From contig DJGJ01000018.1 of the NCBI GenBank assembly GCA_002432715.1, forward strand, positions 40,706 to 98,830: a stretch of DNA of 58,125 nt. Direction: 5' to 3'. Position numbers and translations under genes: made by a program. Shown in pieces: positions 24,114-32,762 of this stretch. The stretch's first letter is position 1, and the number at the start of each line of letters is the position of its first letter. The notes under the pieces were generated by a model. The model was not told the origin of the DNA and searched no databases. It was given only the letters and a program-made list of their open reading frames with translations. This DNA is from Sphaerochaeta sp. UBA5849 (GTDB lineage: Bacteria; Spirochaetota; Spirochaetia; Sphaerochaetales; Sphaerochaetaceae).

Positions 24114-25369
24114 GCTTCCATCCTCTTCTTTTTGGATAGTTTGTCTCGTAGGATGATGGCGCTGCTGTTGAGGACCATCAGCAGGATCAAAAGGGCTATG
24201 ATCGCAGCACCTGCCACGTTGCGATACGCTCCCTGGGGTCTGGCCGACCACTGATAAATCTGGATCGGCAAGGTCGTGAACTTGGAGAAAATCCCCGAGG
24301 GATCGACACTGATGAAGGTTGAAGCACCGATGACAACCAATGGTGCGGTCTCGCCCAGCGCCCTGGACAATGCAAGAATGGTCCCGGTAAGAATCCTATC
24401 GATGGATACCGGCAACACCTGGCCCCATATGGTCTGCCACTTGGTTGCGCCAATGCCGTAGCTGGACATGCGCAGCGAGTCCGGGACCGCCTTCAGTGCT
24501 TCCTGGGTGTTGATGATGATGATCGGCAGCACCAACAAACCCAACGTCAACCCTCCACTGAGGATGGTCCGCCCGTTGGCGGTTGTATCAGAAACCCCGG
24601 TAAACAGGGAACCGCTGGTAAAAGCTTCCATTGCCCGAACAAAGACAGCCAAGCCCAAAAGTCCGTAAATGATGGAGGGGACTGCACTGAGATTGAAGAT
24701 ATTCAGCTGAAGGAGTCTGGTCAGCCTGTTCGGCTTTGCATACTCCTCGAGGTAGATGGCCGAACCCACTCCGATGGGGAACGCAAACACGAAGGTAATG
24801 AGAATGATCCAAAGCGATCCGAGCAAGGCGGTACGAATACCGGCATAGAGAGGGTTGGCACTCTGGTCGGCGAAAAGAAAGTCGATGGTCAGCCAACTCT
24901 TGAAGGTCAATACCGCGTCACCTTGGTCGAACATGTATTCATTGATTTCCCCCTGCTTCGTCAAGGAGGCCCAGAGGCCCCATGTCCTCAGTACGCTGGG
25001 TTGCAACACATACTGTTCAATAAGAGCGATCAAATCCTTGTCGGTTCGGTCGGCAATAGGCTTTTCATATTCGACCCTCCTGAGGATGCCGCTCGAAAGA
25101 TGGGTTTTCGCAGTCTCCTCCAGTTGTTGGCGGGAGAACTCTGAAAGCTGTGATTTTCCATCCATCAGTTCCGACGGTTTCATTTCATAGCGTATGGCAG
25201 CAAACCCGAATGTTGAGTCGATGACCGAGAACAACAAGAGAACGAGAAACAGGATTGCCAGGGAGGTGGAGAACAGGAAAACCGCCTGCCAGACCACCCC
25301 GACTTTTCTTCGTCTCTCCATCATGGAGAGACGGGTCTCTTCACTTCCAAAAGTTATGGAACTTTGCAT
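24110..25369 (-). CDS. pstA: Phosphate ABC transporter permease PstA
   Basis: About 419 residues, longer than E. coli PstA (296). Six membrane helices are visible; between the first helix (AVFLFSTSLAILFLVLLLF) and the second lies a large extracytoplasmic segment of ~130 residues. The permease EAA-type loop appears in ALKAVPDSLRMSSYGIGATK. Two ATGs are possible: 25378, only 1 base after AGGAG, and 25369, 10 bases after it; 25369 is preferred. It directly follows pstC. Confidence 0.92.
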   Translation of the reverse strand: MQSSITFGSEETRLSMMERRRKVGVVWQAVFLFSTSLAILFLVLLLFSVIDSTFGFAAIRYEMKPSELMDGKSQLSEFSRQQLEETAKTHLSSGILRRVEYEKPIADRTDKDLIALIEQYVLQPSVLRTWGLWASLTKQGEINEYMFDQGDAVLTFKSWLTIDFLFADQSANPLYAGIRTALLGSLWIILITFVFAFPIGVGSAIYLEEYAKPNRLTRLLQLNIFNLSAVPSIIYGLLGLAVFVRAMEAFTSGSLFTGVSDTTANGRTILSGGLTLGLLVLPIIIINTQEALKAVPDSLRMSSYGIGATKWQTIWGQVLPVSIDRILTGTILALSRALGETAPLVVIGASTFISVDPSGIFSKFTTLPIQIYQWSARPQGAYRNVAGAAIIALLILLMVLNSSAIILRDKLSKKKRMEA

Positions 25370-25370
25370 A

Positions 25371-26285
25371 TTATTCATACTCCTGATGGAAGATGGTGGA
25401 TATCTTCCTGGACACCAGATTCAAGATGAAGGTGATGATGAAGAGCACCAAGCCTAGTGCGAAAATGCTGTTGTAATCAACAGAGTTGTAACTGACATCT
25501 CCTCCGCTGATACGTACGATGTAGCCGGTGATTGTTTCAGCAGCCTTGAACGGGTTGGCGGTCAGCTTCGGTCCCGCCCCCGCAGCGAGAGCTACTACCA
25601 TGGTCTCTCCGATAGCCCGCGAAAAAGCCAGCAGGAAGGTGGCGGACAGTCCGCTCAGTGCAGCCGGGATGACGACCTTGAACGTGGTTTCAATTTTCGT
25701 TCCGCCAAGGGCATAGGCTGCAAGACGCAGTTCCTTCGGTACCGAACTGATTGCATCCTCGGCCATGGTGGCTATCAAGGGAAGGACGAGAATGCCGATG
25801 ACCAGCCCTGCCGAAGCTGTATTGTAGATTTCCACCACATCCTGGCCGAACAACGACCTGAGAAGCGGGGTCATGAATGTCAAGGCGAAGTATCCGTAGA
25901 CAATGGTGGGGATGCCGGCGAGGATCTCGAGAACCGGCTTGAGGATGCCCCGCATCCGATCACTGGCATATTCGGCCAGGTAGATGGCTACAAAGAGGCC
26001 TATGGGAATTCCAAGCAGCATCGCAATGATGCTTGTGGTGAAGGTTGCGTTGAGCAAGGGAAGGAAGCCGAACTGATGAATCATCGGCTGCCAATTCTTC
26101 CCAGTCAAGAATCCTATGAGGTCTACCTGAGGGTCGGAGAAAAAGAGATAGGACTCCCTGACTAAAATCACGACGATTCCGACGGTGATCAACATGGAGA
26201 ACAGGGCGAAAAGAAACATGACGGTTTCGATGATTCGTTCATGAAAACGACTTTTTTTCCTAAAGTGGGGGTTGTCAATTGCCAT
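25371..26285 (-). CDS. pstC: Phosphate ABC transporter permease PstC
   Basis: 304 residues, six membrane helices, EAA loop ISSVPKELRLAAYALGGTK, and GIPTIVYGYFALTF as in PstC proteins. With PstA it forms the transmembrane channel of the high-affinity phosphate importer. It is separated from pstS by 72 bases holding a strong hairpin. Confidence 0.95.
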   Translation of the reverse strand: MAIDNPHFRKKSRFHERIIETVMFLFALFSMLITVGIVVILVRESYLFFSDPQVDLIGFLTGKNWQPMIHQFGFLPLLNATFTTSIIAMLLGIPIGLFVAIYLAEYASDRMRGILKPVLEILAGIPTIVYGYFALTFMTPLLRSLFGQDVVEIYNTASAGLVIGILVLPLIATMAEDAISSVPKELRLAAYALGGTKIETTFKVVIPAALSGLSATFLLAFSRAIGETMVVALAAGAGPKLTANPFKAAETITGYIVRISGGDVSYNSVDYNSIFALGLVLFIITFILNLVSRKISTIFHQEYE

Positions 26286-26303
26286 AGATGGAACATCCTT
26301 TCA

Positions 26304-26340
26304 AAGAAGGCCATAGGCCGCATGGATGCGACCTATGACC
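26304..26340 (-). terminator. Hairpin attenuator between pstS and pstC
   Basis: Fifteen-base arms (26309-26323 and 26326-26340; GGTCATAGGTCGCAT pairs with ATGCGGCCTATGGCC, two G-U pairs) followed on the minus strand by TTCTTTG. As in other pst operons this would make pstS mRNA more abundant than the downstream genes, by partial termination or by protecting the 3' end. Confidence 0.7.
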
Positions 26341-26357
26341 AGGATCACCTGAAACAC

Positions 26358-27359
26358 TTAGTAGGTACCGTTCATTGCATCGAGCCAAGCCTGCCTGCCT
26401 TTTGCAAGTTCTTCGTCGTTGGCCGGGAAGTATCCCACTCCTACAATCTCTTCGTTTACATAGCTGAGGTAGAAGTTGATGAATGCAGCAACCTGGGGTT
26501 TGGTTCGCATGATCTGCTCATCGCTGTAGATGAAGAGCGGTCTTGCCAAGGGGTAGGTCCCGTTGTCCACGTTGGCCTTGCTTGCTTCCACACCGTCGAT
26601 TGCAAGGATTGAAAGGCTGTCCTTATTCTCTGCATAGTAGGCATATCCGAAGAATCCGACTGCATACGGAGATCCCTTGATGCCCTGTACCAGGATGTTG
26701 TCATCCTCGCTGAGCTGCAGGTTCTTCGCTGAAAGCATCGGCTCGGGATTGTTCTTGAATATTTCTTCACTGAAGTAGTCGAACGTACCGCTGTCGGTTC
26801 CAGGAATGAAGCGCTGAATTTTCTGATTCGGCCAGGCGGGGTTGATTTCCGACCAGGTCGAAGCTGTGCTGAACAGCTTGGCAAGCTCACTCTTTGTCAG
26901 ATTCTTGGCAAAGGTGTTCTCCTTGCTAACCACTACGGCAAGGGCGTCGGTGCCGACACGGAACTCAATCGGGTTGCGACCGATCTGCTTGGCAGCTTCA
27001 ACTTCCTTTGCCTTGATGGCGCGGCTGGCATTGGCGATGTCGGTTTCACCGGCTACGGTAAAACGTTCGAATCCTGCACCGCTTCCGATAGAGTCGATGG
27101 TGATCACTCCGCTGTACCCTTCCTGCTTGAAGCGCTCAGCCATGCGCTCCGACAAGGGATACACAGTGGAACTACCGGCAGTGATGATATTGCCGCTGAC
27201 TTTCAGCGGGTTGACTCCCGGCAGACCTGCTACACCGCCGTCTTCAATCCAGGACATGGGGCCACTTTTCTGATCAGCGCTTTCCTTTGTTCCAGCAGCA
27301 AAAACTGGAAGCGACATAAGAACAACGGATACGAGCATCGCTACAATTACTTTTTTCAT
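26358..27359 (-). CDS. pstS: Phosphate-binding protein PstS
   Basis: 333 residues with a signal peptide (MKKVIVAMLVSVVLMSLPVFA). Phosphate-binding loops are visible: ITAGSSTVYPLSE, GSGAGFERFTVAGETDIANAS (in parts), and PGTDSGTFDYF. It delivers phosphate to PstCA. GGAGGA 4 bases before the ATG at 27359 decides the start over an ATG 12 bases upstream. First gene of the minus-strand pstSCAB-phoU operon. AGTKES after the signal peptide could mark processing without a lipobox Cys. Confidence 0.96.
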   Translation of the reverse strand: MKKVIVAMLVSVVLMSLPVFAAGTKESADQKSGPMSWIEDGGVAGLPGVNPLKVSGNIITAGSSTVYPLSERMAERFKQEGYSGVITIDSIGSGAGFERFTVAGETDIANASRAIKAKEVEAAKQIGRNPIEFRVGTDALAVVVSKENTFAKNLTKSELAKLFSTASTWSEINPAWPNQKIQRFIPGTDSGTFDYFSEEIFKNNPEPMLSAKNLQLSEDDNILVQGIKGSPYAVGFFGYAYYAENKDSLSILAIDGVEASKANVDNGTYPLARPLFIYSDEQIMRTKPQVAAFINFYLSYVNEEIVGVGYFPANDEELAKGRQAWLDAMNGTY

Positions 27360-27407
27360 GGTTTCCTCCATATTGGGAACTGTGATAATCAGAGACTACG
27401 GAGCAAA

Positions 27408-27440
27408 TGTGAGAAAAGTATGCAAAGACCATGAATAAAT
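27408..27440 (+). promoter_or_regulatory. Candidate Pho box between pstS and the superoxide reductase gene
   Basis: Three units in 11-base phase: TGTGAGAAAAG, TATGCAAAGAC, CATGAATAAAT. They read on the plus strand, that is, toward the superoxide reductase gene and away from pstS, opposite to the orientation seen at phoB and phoR relative to their genes. A shared divergent control region is possible. Confidence 0.55.
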
Positions 27441-27503
27441 CATTGATTGACAAAACACCACAGCCCTCTTTCCTCTTTTGTCCAATCACAGTACCTTATA
27501 GGT

Positions 27504-27881
27504 ATGGCAAAGAAACTTCTTTTTTACCGTTGTCCAGTTTGTCACACCCTGGTGGAGCTCATCGATAACGGCGGGCATTCCTTGACCTGTTGCGGACAGA
27601 GCATGCAACCGGTGACGGCAAAGACTGAAGACCAAGCGGATGAATACCACCTGCCTGTCATAACGCGGCGCTCCGGTCTTTTGTATGTCGAGGTCGGCAA
27701 GAAGCCCCACCCGCAGAGCGAGGACCATCAAATCACCTGCATTGTCTTGGTAACCAAGCAGACTGTCAGGAGAAGCGACATCAAGAGCAACCGGTCTGCG
27801 GCAACGGTATTCACCGATAAGGATCATGGAGATGTATATGCCTACTGCAATGTCCACGGACTCTACAAAGTCTCATTCTAA
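27504..27881 (+). CDS. Superoxide reductase (desulfoferrodoxin type)
   Basis: 125 residues. N-terminal desulforedoxin-like iron site (YRCPVC...TCCG) and C-terminal SOR iron site: His in EYHLP, His in KPHPQSEDH and Cys/His in AYCNVHGLYK. Reduces superoxide to peroxide in anaerobes without forming oxygen. The catalytic Lys of the EKH motif is Tyr here (EYH). The ATG at 27504 has no clear binding site; an upstream in-frame start would not match the family N-terminus. The 3' end overlaps the next gene by 44 bp. Confidence 0.9.
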   Translation: MAKKLLFYRCPVCHTLVELIDNGGHSLTCCGQSMQPVTAKTEDQADEYHLPVITRRSGLLYVEVGKKPHPQSEDHQITCIVLVTKQTVRRSDIKSNRSAATVFTDKDHGDVYAYCNVHGLYKVSF

Positions 27882-28389
27882 ACCCCTGCTTGTCGTCATC
27901 GACATGCAACAGGATTTCGTAACCGGCAGCCTCGGAAGCGAGGAAGCACAACGGGTTGTCGATCGGATCGCCCGAAAAATCCAAAGCCATGCCGGCCTGC
28001 TTGCCTACACCCTGGATACCCATCAAAGCGACTATTTGCAAACCAGTGAAGGCAGGCACCTGCCGATTGAGCATTGCATCAAGGGCAGTGCGGGACATGC
28101 GCTTGTTCCGAATCTCAAACCACTGCTTGAGAGTGCACGCTGTTTTGAAAAACCCAGCTTCGGTTCGGTTGAACTTGCATCCTGGATAGCCGGGAATCCT
28201 GATATCTCCCAGGTGGAGCTGGTCGGAGTATGCACCGATATCTGTGTTGTCTCCAACGCCTTGCTCATCAAGGCTTTCCGTCCCGAGCTTCAGGTTCTGG
28301 TGGATGGGTCATGCTGCGCCGGAACCAGCATCCAGGCTCATCAAGCCGCACTTCAGACGATGAGGTCCTGCCAAATCGAAGTATTTTAG
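27838..28389 (+). CDS. pncA: Nicotinamidase-like cysteine hydrolase (isochorismatase fold)
   Basis: About 183 residues. Catalytic Asp in VVIDMQQDF, metal-binding DTHQSDY, HCIKGSAGHAL, Lys in FEKPSFGS, and nucleophile Cys in VELVGVCTDICV. This pattern fits nicotinamidase (nicotinamide to nicotinate for NAD salvage), although other isochorismatase-like hydrolases share it. Several in-frame ATGs exist; GGAG 6 bases before 27838 favours that one. The start lies inside the superoxide reductase gene, in a different frame. Confidence 0.8.
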   Translation: MPTAMSTDSTKSHSKPLLVVIDMQQDFVTGSLGSEEAQRVVDRIARKIQSHAGLLAYTLDTHQSDYLQTSEGRHLPIEHCIKGSAGHALVPNLKPLLESARCFEKPSFGSVELASWIAGNPDISQVELVGVCTDICVVSNALLIKAFRPELQVLVDGSCCAGTSIQAHQAALQTMRSCQIEVF

Positions 28390-28473
28390 GTGCTTTGCCT
28401 ATAACCCGATGGACAAAACCACCAGAGGCCTTGTAGGATACGTCGTACAGACATCCATAGAAGGAGGCTGCTC

Positions 28474-29676
28474 ATGGAACAGTCCTTATCGTATGTTCTG
28501 GTGACACCCTACACGGTAGCGAAAAGTAGAACCGGCGGGGTATTATCCAGACTCCTTTCCCGTATATCCCTGGAACTCGTCGGGGCCCAAATGGTCGCGA
28601 TGGATCAAGAAATTGCCAAGGAATTTGCATCCATCATCAAGCATAGAAAGAAAGTTGAAGGTTTCAAGATATCCGATTTGCTCTCTGACTATATCGAACA
28701 GAACATGGGCCCTTCATCAGGGGTGAGACACCGCTCGCTGCTCTTGCTGCTGCGCGGGGAGAATCCCTGTGAACAGCTTTCGGCGGTGGTCGGGTTCTTC
28801 CAGAAAGAGACCGGAAGCGTGGAGACCGTCATCGGCGAGTCGATCCGCGATACCTATGCCGACTTGATTTTCACCGATGAGAGCCAGGAAAAAGTCAAGT
28901 ATTTCGAACCTGCAGTAATCACCGCACAGACCCAGGGGGAAGCCGATGACACCCTCGCCCTCTTCAGGCCTTGGCTTGAGAAAGAGAGCAACATCGTTGT
29001 CAACAGGCCTGCTGAGTACTACGCCGATGTCGAGCGTACGCTTGTCATCATCAAGCCGGACAACTGGAAATATGCATCCAGCAGACCGGGTATGATCATT
29101 GACATGTTCAGCCGCAGCGGTTTGAGAATCGTTGGGATCAAGGTGCTGAAAATGTCCGTCAACCAGGCTCTTCAGTTCTACGGCCCGACAAAGGAAGGCC
29201 TGAAAGCAAAGCTTGCCCCCATTTACGGCATGCAGGCGCGTGAACTGCTCGAACATGAGTTCAACGTGCATCTGGATGCACAGATGCAGGACATATTGAC
29301 CACCAGCTTCGGGGACAAGTATTCCGAAGAGCAGTTCGAACGCATCGTTGAGTTCATGGCAGGTATCAAGCCCAGTGATTGCAAGATTGAGGACTATGAC
29401 AAGCCCGGTTTGGTCAAGTGCATGGTTCTCATCTATGAAGGCAAGGATGCAGTTCAGAAGATTCGAACCATTTTGGGTGCAACCGATCCGAACAAGGCTG
29501 CCGCAGGCACGATCAGACGCGAGTTCGGCTCCAACATCCGTGTCAATGCAGCACACGCCAGCGACTCAACCGAGAATGCAAAACGAGAAATGGGTGTCCT
29601 CAAGGCCGAGGAAAATTCCTGCTACTCCCTGCTTTCAGAGTATCTTGATGCTAAAGCAACCGTTTCTCGCCCGTAA
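28474..29676 (+). CDS. Tandem nucleoside diphosphate kinase-like protein
   Basis: 400 residues with two NDK-like halves. The C-terminal half has the kinase motifs: TLVIIKPDNWK (Lys194), GATDPNKAAAGTIRREF and the phosphoryl-accepting His361 in NAAHASDS. The distance Lys194-His361 is about 60 residues longer than in ordinary NDK, so there is an insertion near the Kpn loop. The N-terminal half keeps the fold pattern (VLVTPYTVAKS; ETVIGESIRDTYADL) but no catalytic His. Canonical NDK is ~150 residues. Its 3' end overlaps the convergent DUF438 gene by 26 bp. Confidence 0.8.
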   Translation: MEQSLSYVLVTPYTVAKSRTGGVLSRLLSRISLELVGAQMVAMDQEIAKEFASIIKHRKKVEGFKISDLLSDYIEQNMGPSSGVRHRSLLLLLRGENPCEQLSAVVGFFQKETGSVETVIGESIRDTYADLIFTDESQEKVKYFEPAVITAQTQGEADDTLALFRPWLEKESNIVVNRPAEYYADVERTLVIIKPDNWKYASSRPGMIIDMFSRSGLRIVGIKVLKMSVNQALQFYGPTKEGLKAKLAPIYGMQARELLEHEFNVHLDAQMQDILTTSFGDKYSEEQFERIVEFMAGIKPSDCKIEDYDKPGLVKCMVLIYEGKDAVQKIRTILGATDPNKAAAGTIRREFGSNIRVNAAHASDSTENAKREMGVLKAEENSCYSLLSEYLDAKATVSRP

Positions 29677-30748
29677 GGGATCTGAGATGTGTTGCGTCCT
29701 GGGTTACCTCCATACACCCCAGGTACTCACCATCAGTACTACGCACTGCGTAGTACTGGATGTGGATGAATCTCCCTTTCATAACCAGATGGAATTCAGC
29801 CGAATCCTCCCTTCCTTCCTTGAAGGAGTCGAGGATGGCTTGGACGGTATGTACGCTTTTGGGCGGATGGCAGTTTTGCACCAAACGTCCTATTACTTGT
29901 GGAGTGCGTACAAATATGCGATGGGGAGGATCTGAATAGAACTTCAGGCGGTCATCGCTGCCGATGAAAGCGATATCGAACGGCAATACCGAGAATATTC
30001 GTTCCAACTCCTGCTGCGACAAGGAACCGGTCCTGCTCACAAAGCCATGCAAAGATGAAATCTCCGGCTGAACCTGCTCTTGTGTCCCAAGAGCCCGGTA
30101 TGCAACCGGAAGCAAAATATACTGTTCCCGGTAGCTCAAAATACCAACATGTACATAAAACTGCCCGAACACCTTCCATGATCGCTTCATGTCTCTTCCA
30201 TCACCTGAAAGTACGGCTTTCTGAAGGCCAAGGGCGGTATCCTGGATCGACCACATCAGCTTGACACAGCTGTGTTCGGTGCTCGCTTTCTCAAAAAGCG
30301 GAAACAACTCATTCTGCAACCGTTCATAATGGTCCTTGATCAGGGAAAAGGATGCGACCTCTTCAATCAGCGGGGAGAGGTCTTCGCTCTGTTGCTTCTG
30401 CAACTTCTTGGCCGACCTCTGCAGCTTTTCCATACCAAGCACGATTTTTCGATTCTCCTGATCAAGGGAAGCGAACAAGGAACCCTTGGGATACTCAGGC
30501 AGGCTCTGGCTTTCCAACCCTTTGCCTATGGAGCGGATGAATCGGGCCACCGCCGCTGTATGCACTGTCACATCCCCAGGGTGGGAAAGCAGTGATTCCA
30601 AGGCGCTGTTGGCTTCAAAGGCAGTGGCGGTTTCCAATACCGGGGCATAGAGTGCATAGGTCTGCTTGTCGGTTGTCCCGCTGCGAAGAAGGTTCAAGTA
30701 CTGAGTCAGTTGCTCAATACGCTCGTCGCTGGTATGTATCAGTTCCAT
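29651..30748 (-). CDS. DUF438/hemerythrin-like protein with C-terminal PAS domain
   Basis: 365 residues. The C-terminal ~120 residues are a PAS domain of the DUF438 type: LPFDIAFIGSDDRLKFYSD, RTPQVIGRLVQNCHPPKSV, EYLGCMEVTQDATHLRSL, GEKRLL. The middle region (about 130-240) is helical and hemerythrin-like (LIKDHYERLQNELFPLFEKA). DUF438 proteins are sensors of redox or oxygen state; the cofactor is unknown. GGAG 8 bases before the ATG at 30748 decides the start. Confidence 0.8.
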   Translation of the reverse strand: MELIHTSDERIEQLTQYLNLLRSGTTDKQTYALYAPVLETATAFEANSALESLLSHPGDVTVHTAAVARFIRSIGKGLESQSLPEYPKGSLFASLDQENRKIVLGMEKLQRSAKKLQKQQSEDLSPLIEEVASFSLIKDHYERLQNELFPLFEKASTEHSCVKLMWSIQDTALGLQKAVLSGDGRDMKRSWKVFGQFYVHVGILSYREQYILLPVAYRALGTQEQVQPEISSLHGFVSRTGSLSQQELERIFSVLPFDIAFIGSDDRLKFYSDPPHRIFVRTPQVIGRLVQNCHPPKSVHTVQAILDSFKEGREDSAEFHLVMKGRFIHIQYYAVRSTDGEYLGCMEVTQDATHLRSLTGEKRLL

Positions 30749-31064
30749 GTAATTCACTCCCCAGACCAGTGTGATGCAAGAGCTGCCATCTATCAAGACC
30801 AATTTCAACAATTGCACGGTCGTCACTCTTACGGAATTTTCATTTGCACAGCATGGCGATGAGTGTTCTCTTGCTCATCGGCTTCCTTCCGGCGGGACTG
30901 AGAAGGAGGTATGGGTTCGGATTCCTTGAGTAGGCGCACCAAACGATGTGGATACCTTCGTTCGCTGAGCAATCTCGCCATCCGGAAGGCGGGCCCTGCG
31001 TTGCAGGCCTCTTCTCTTGTCATCGAAGAGCAGGTGGGGTACAGTCAGAAATCAGGAGTGAATC
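30749..31064. other. Divergent intergenic region without a supported gene
   Basis: 316 bases between the DUF438 gene (minus) and the CPBP protease (plus). Short open frames on both strands (for example minus 30829-31023, 64 codons) lack a convincing ribosome-binding site and protein-like features. It should hold promoters for both neighbours, but none stands out. Confidence 0.5.
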
Positions 31065-31814
31065 ATGAACGTACAGAAGAAAGCCTTGCACTTCGGATTA
31101 AAACTCTTGCCTGTAGGCATACTGTGCAGCCTCTATCTGGCCATGACCAATGTCAATGCAATGAAGCAAGCAGGGATGCAGGCTCCTGCGCTCCTTATGA
31201 TATTCTCTTCCATCATCCAGATTGCCTTCATCTATACGCTGGTACTCTCCTATCTTGGGTACCTGCTTGCAGAAAGAACCGGCCTGCTCAAACCTTTCGT
31301 TTTTACGAAACAAGAGACGCTGATTACCGTATTGGTCGGTTTTGGCTGTGCATTGGTGATGATCAGCGACTACTATCTCTTCGCTCCCCGGATAGCCCAA
31401 GTCCAGGCTGCCTATACCAAGGAATCCTTCACCCTCATATCCCTGCTCTTCTCCATGCTCTACGGCGGTATCATCGAAGAGATCATGTTGCGTTTCTTCT
31501 TCCTCTCCCTGTTGGTTCTCATCCTCGACATGACGAGGGGAGGAAATCGCGGCAACAAACCAATACCTGCTTGGTTCCACCTTCTTGCAAACTTCATCGC
31601 CGCGCTGATCTTCGCCCTCGGCCACCTTCCTGCAACCAAGATGGCATTCGGTGAGATCACTTCCCTTTTGCTTGTTCGCACCTTGCTGCTCAACGGGGTG
31701 TTGGGTTTTGTCTTCGGTCTCTTGTATTGGAAAAAGGGATTGCAGTACGCGATGCTCGCCCATGCACTCACCCACCTGTTCAATCAGGCAATCTTCCGCT
31801 TCATCATCCTCTAG
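31065..31814 (+). CDS. CPBP family intramembrane metalloprotease
   Basis: 249 residues, about seven membrane helices. The CPBP (CAAX-protease/Abi) motifs are present: EExxxR as GGIIEEIMLRFF, FxxxH as FALGHLP, and HxxxN as HALTHLFNQ. Members act as membrane proteases or in bacteriocin self-immunity; the substrate is unknown. AGGAG 6 bases before the ATG. It is followed after 3 bases by the esterase gene, likely in one operon. Confidence 0.88.
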   Translation: MNVQKKALHFGLKLLPVGILCSLYLAMTNVNAMKQAGMQAPALLMIFSSIIQIAFIYTLVLSYLGYLLAERTGLLKPFVFTKQETLITVLVGFGCALVMISDYYLFAPRIAQVQAAYTKESFTLISLLFSMLYGGIIEEIMLRFFFLSLLVLILDMTRGGNRGNKPIPAWFHLLANFIAALIFALGHLPATKMAFGEITSLLLVRTLLLNGVLGFVFGLLYWKKGLQYAMLAHALTHLFNQAIFRFIIL

Positions 31815-31817
31815 CCT

Positions 31818-32762
31818 ATGGACATTCGTGCACTGCTGCTGTTTCTGCTGATCCTGACAGTCTTCTCAACAGTCATCAGAATCCGGGAAAAACGCAGTGC
31901 GTCCAGCTTCATGAGCGAGCAACTGCTCTATCTGAGAATACGCCAAAGCTTGGTTGTGATCCATAAGAGCCTTGACGAATTGGCACAAATCAGCCGCCAA
32001 CGCTACAGCCTCCCACCGGGATTGGGGCTGCTTGTCAACGTGGAGGAGTCCACCTTTGAGAACATGCAGGTGTTCACCCTGGGCGACAAGCGTGCCAAGA
32101 ACCTGGTTTTCTTTCTGCATGGAGGGGCATATGTTCAGCAACCTACCTTTGCACATTGGATTTTTCTGGAGAGGCTGATACGAATGAGCGGTTGTCGCAT
32201 GATGGTCCCCATCTATCCCAAGGCTCCCGACCACCAAGTCAGCGAGGTGCTGCCCTCCCTGTTGCGGCTGTTCACGAAACAGGAAGGTGAGCAAATCACC
32301 CTCATGGGGGATTCAGCGGGCGGGGGACTCGCCCTAGCCCTCGCCCAGAGCATGGATGAACGGATCAGAAGCCGGCTCGATCACCTCATCCTGATCTCTC
32401 CCTGGCTGGACATCGAGCTGACCAATCCATCCATTGACTTTCTCCAAGGACAGGATCCGATGCTCTCCAAAGAAGAACTGCGGCTCTTCGGCACGGCTTG
32501 GAGAGGAAACGTCGAGCCAACGGATTGGCGGGTGAGCCCGCTCTTCGGCTCTCTGGCGAACCTGCCGCCGATTGTTCTCTTTGTAGGGACGCATGAGCTC
32601 TTTCTCGCCGATGCCCGAGCTCTCAGGAGGAAGGCAAAGCAGGAGATGGCCATGCTCGAATACCATGAGGGCAAGCGGATGAATCATGACTATCCTCTCT
32701 TCCCCATCCCTGAAGCACGCCGTGTACAATCAAGAATCGCTGCCATCATAAAAGGACGATGA
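31818..32762 (+). CDS. Membrane-anchored alpha/beta-hydrolase esterase
   Basis: 314 residues. An N-terminal hydrophobic segment (MDIRALLLFLLILTVFSTVI) is a signal anchor. The hormone-sensitive-lipase type esterase follows: oxyanion motif FFLHGGAYV, nucleophile GDSAGGG, acidic residue in GTHELFLADA, and His in MNHDYPLFP. Acts on short acyl esters by family; substrate unknown. The stop overlaps the ATG of a short frame at 32759 (ATGA). Confidence 0.87.
   Translation: MDIRALLLFLLILTVFSTVIRIREKRSASSFMSEQLLYLRIRQSLVVIHKSLDELAQISRQRYSLPPGLGLLVNVEESTFENMQVFTLGDKRAKNLVFFLHGGAYVQQPTFAHWIFLERLIRMSGCRMMVPIYPKAPDHQVSEVLPSLLRLFTKQEGEQITLMGDSAGGGLALALAQSMDERIRSRLDHLILISPWLDIELTNPSIDFLQGQDPMLSKEELRLFGTAWRGNVEPTDWRVSPLFGSLANLPPIVLFVGTHELFLADARALRRKAKQEMAMLEYHEGKRMNHDYPLFPIPEARRVQSRIAAIIKGR

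Noticed and set aside
30829..31023. 64-codon minus-strand frame in the gap before the CPBP gene
   Set aside because: No ribosome-binding site and no recognisable protein pattern.
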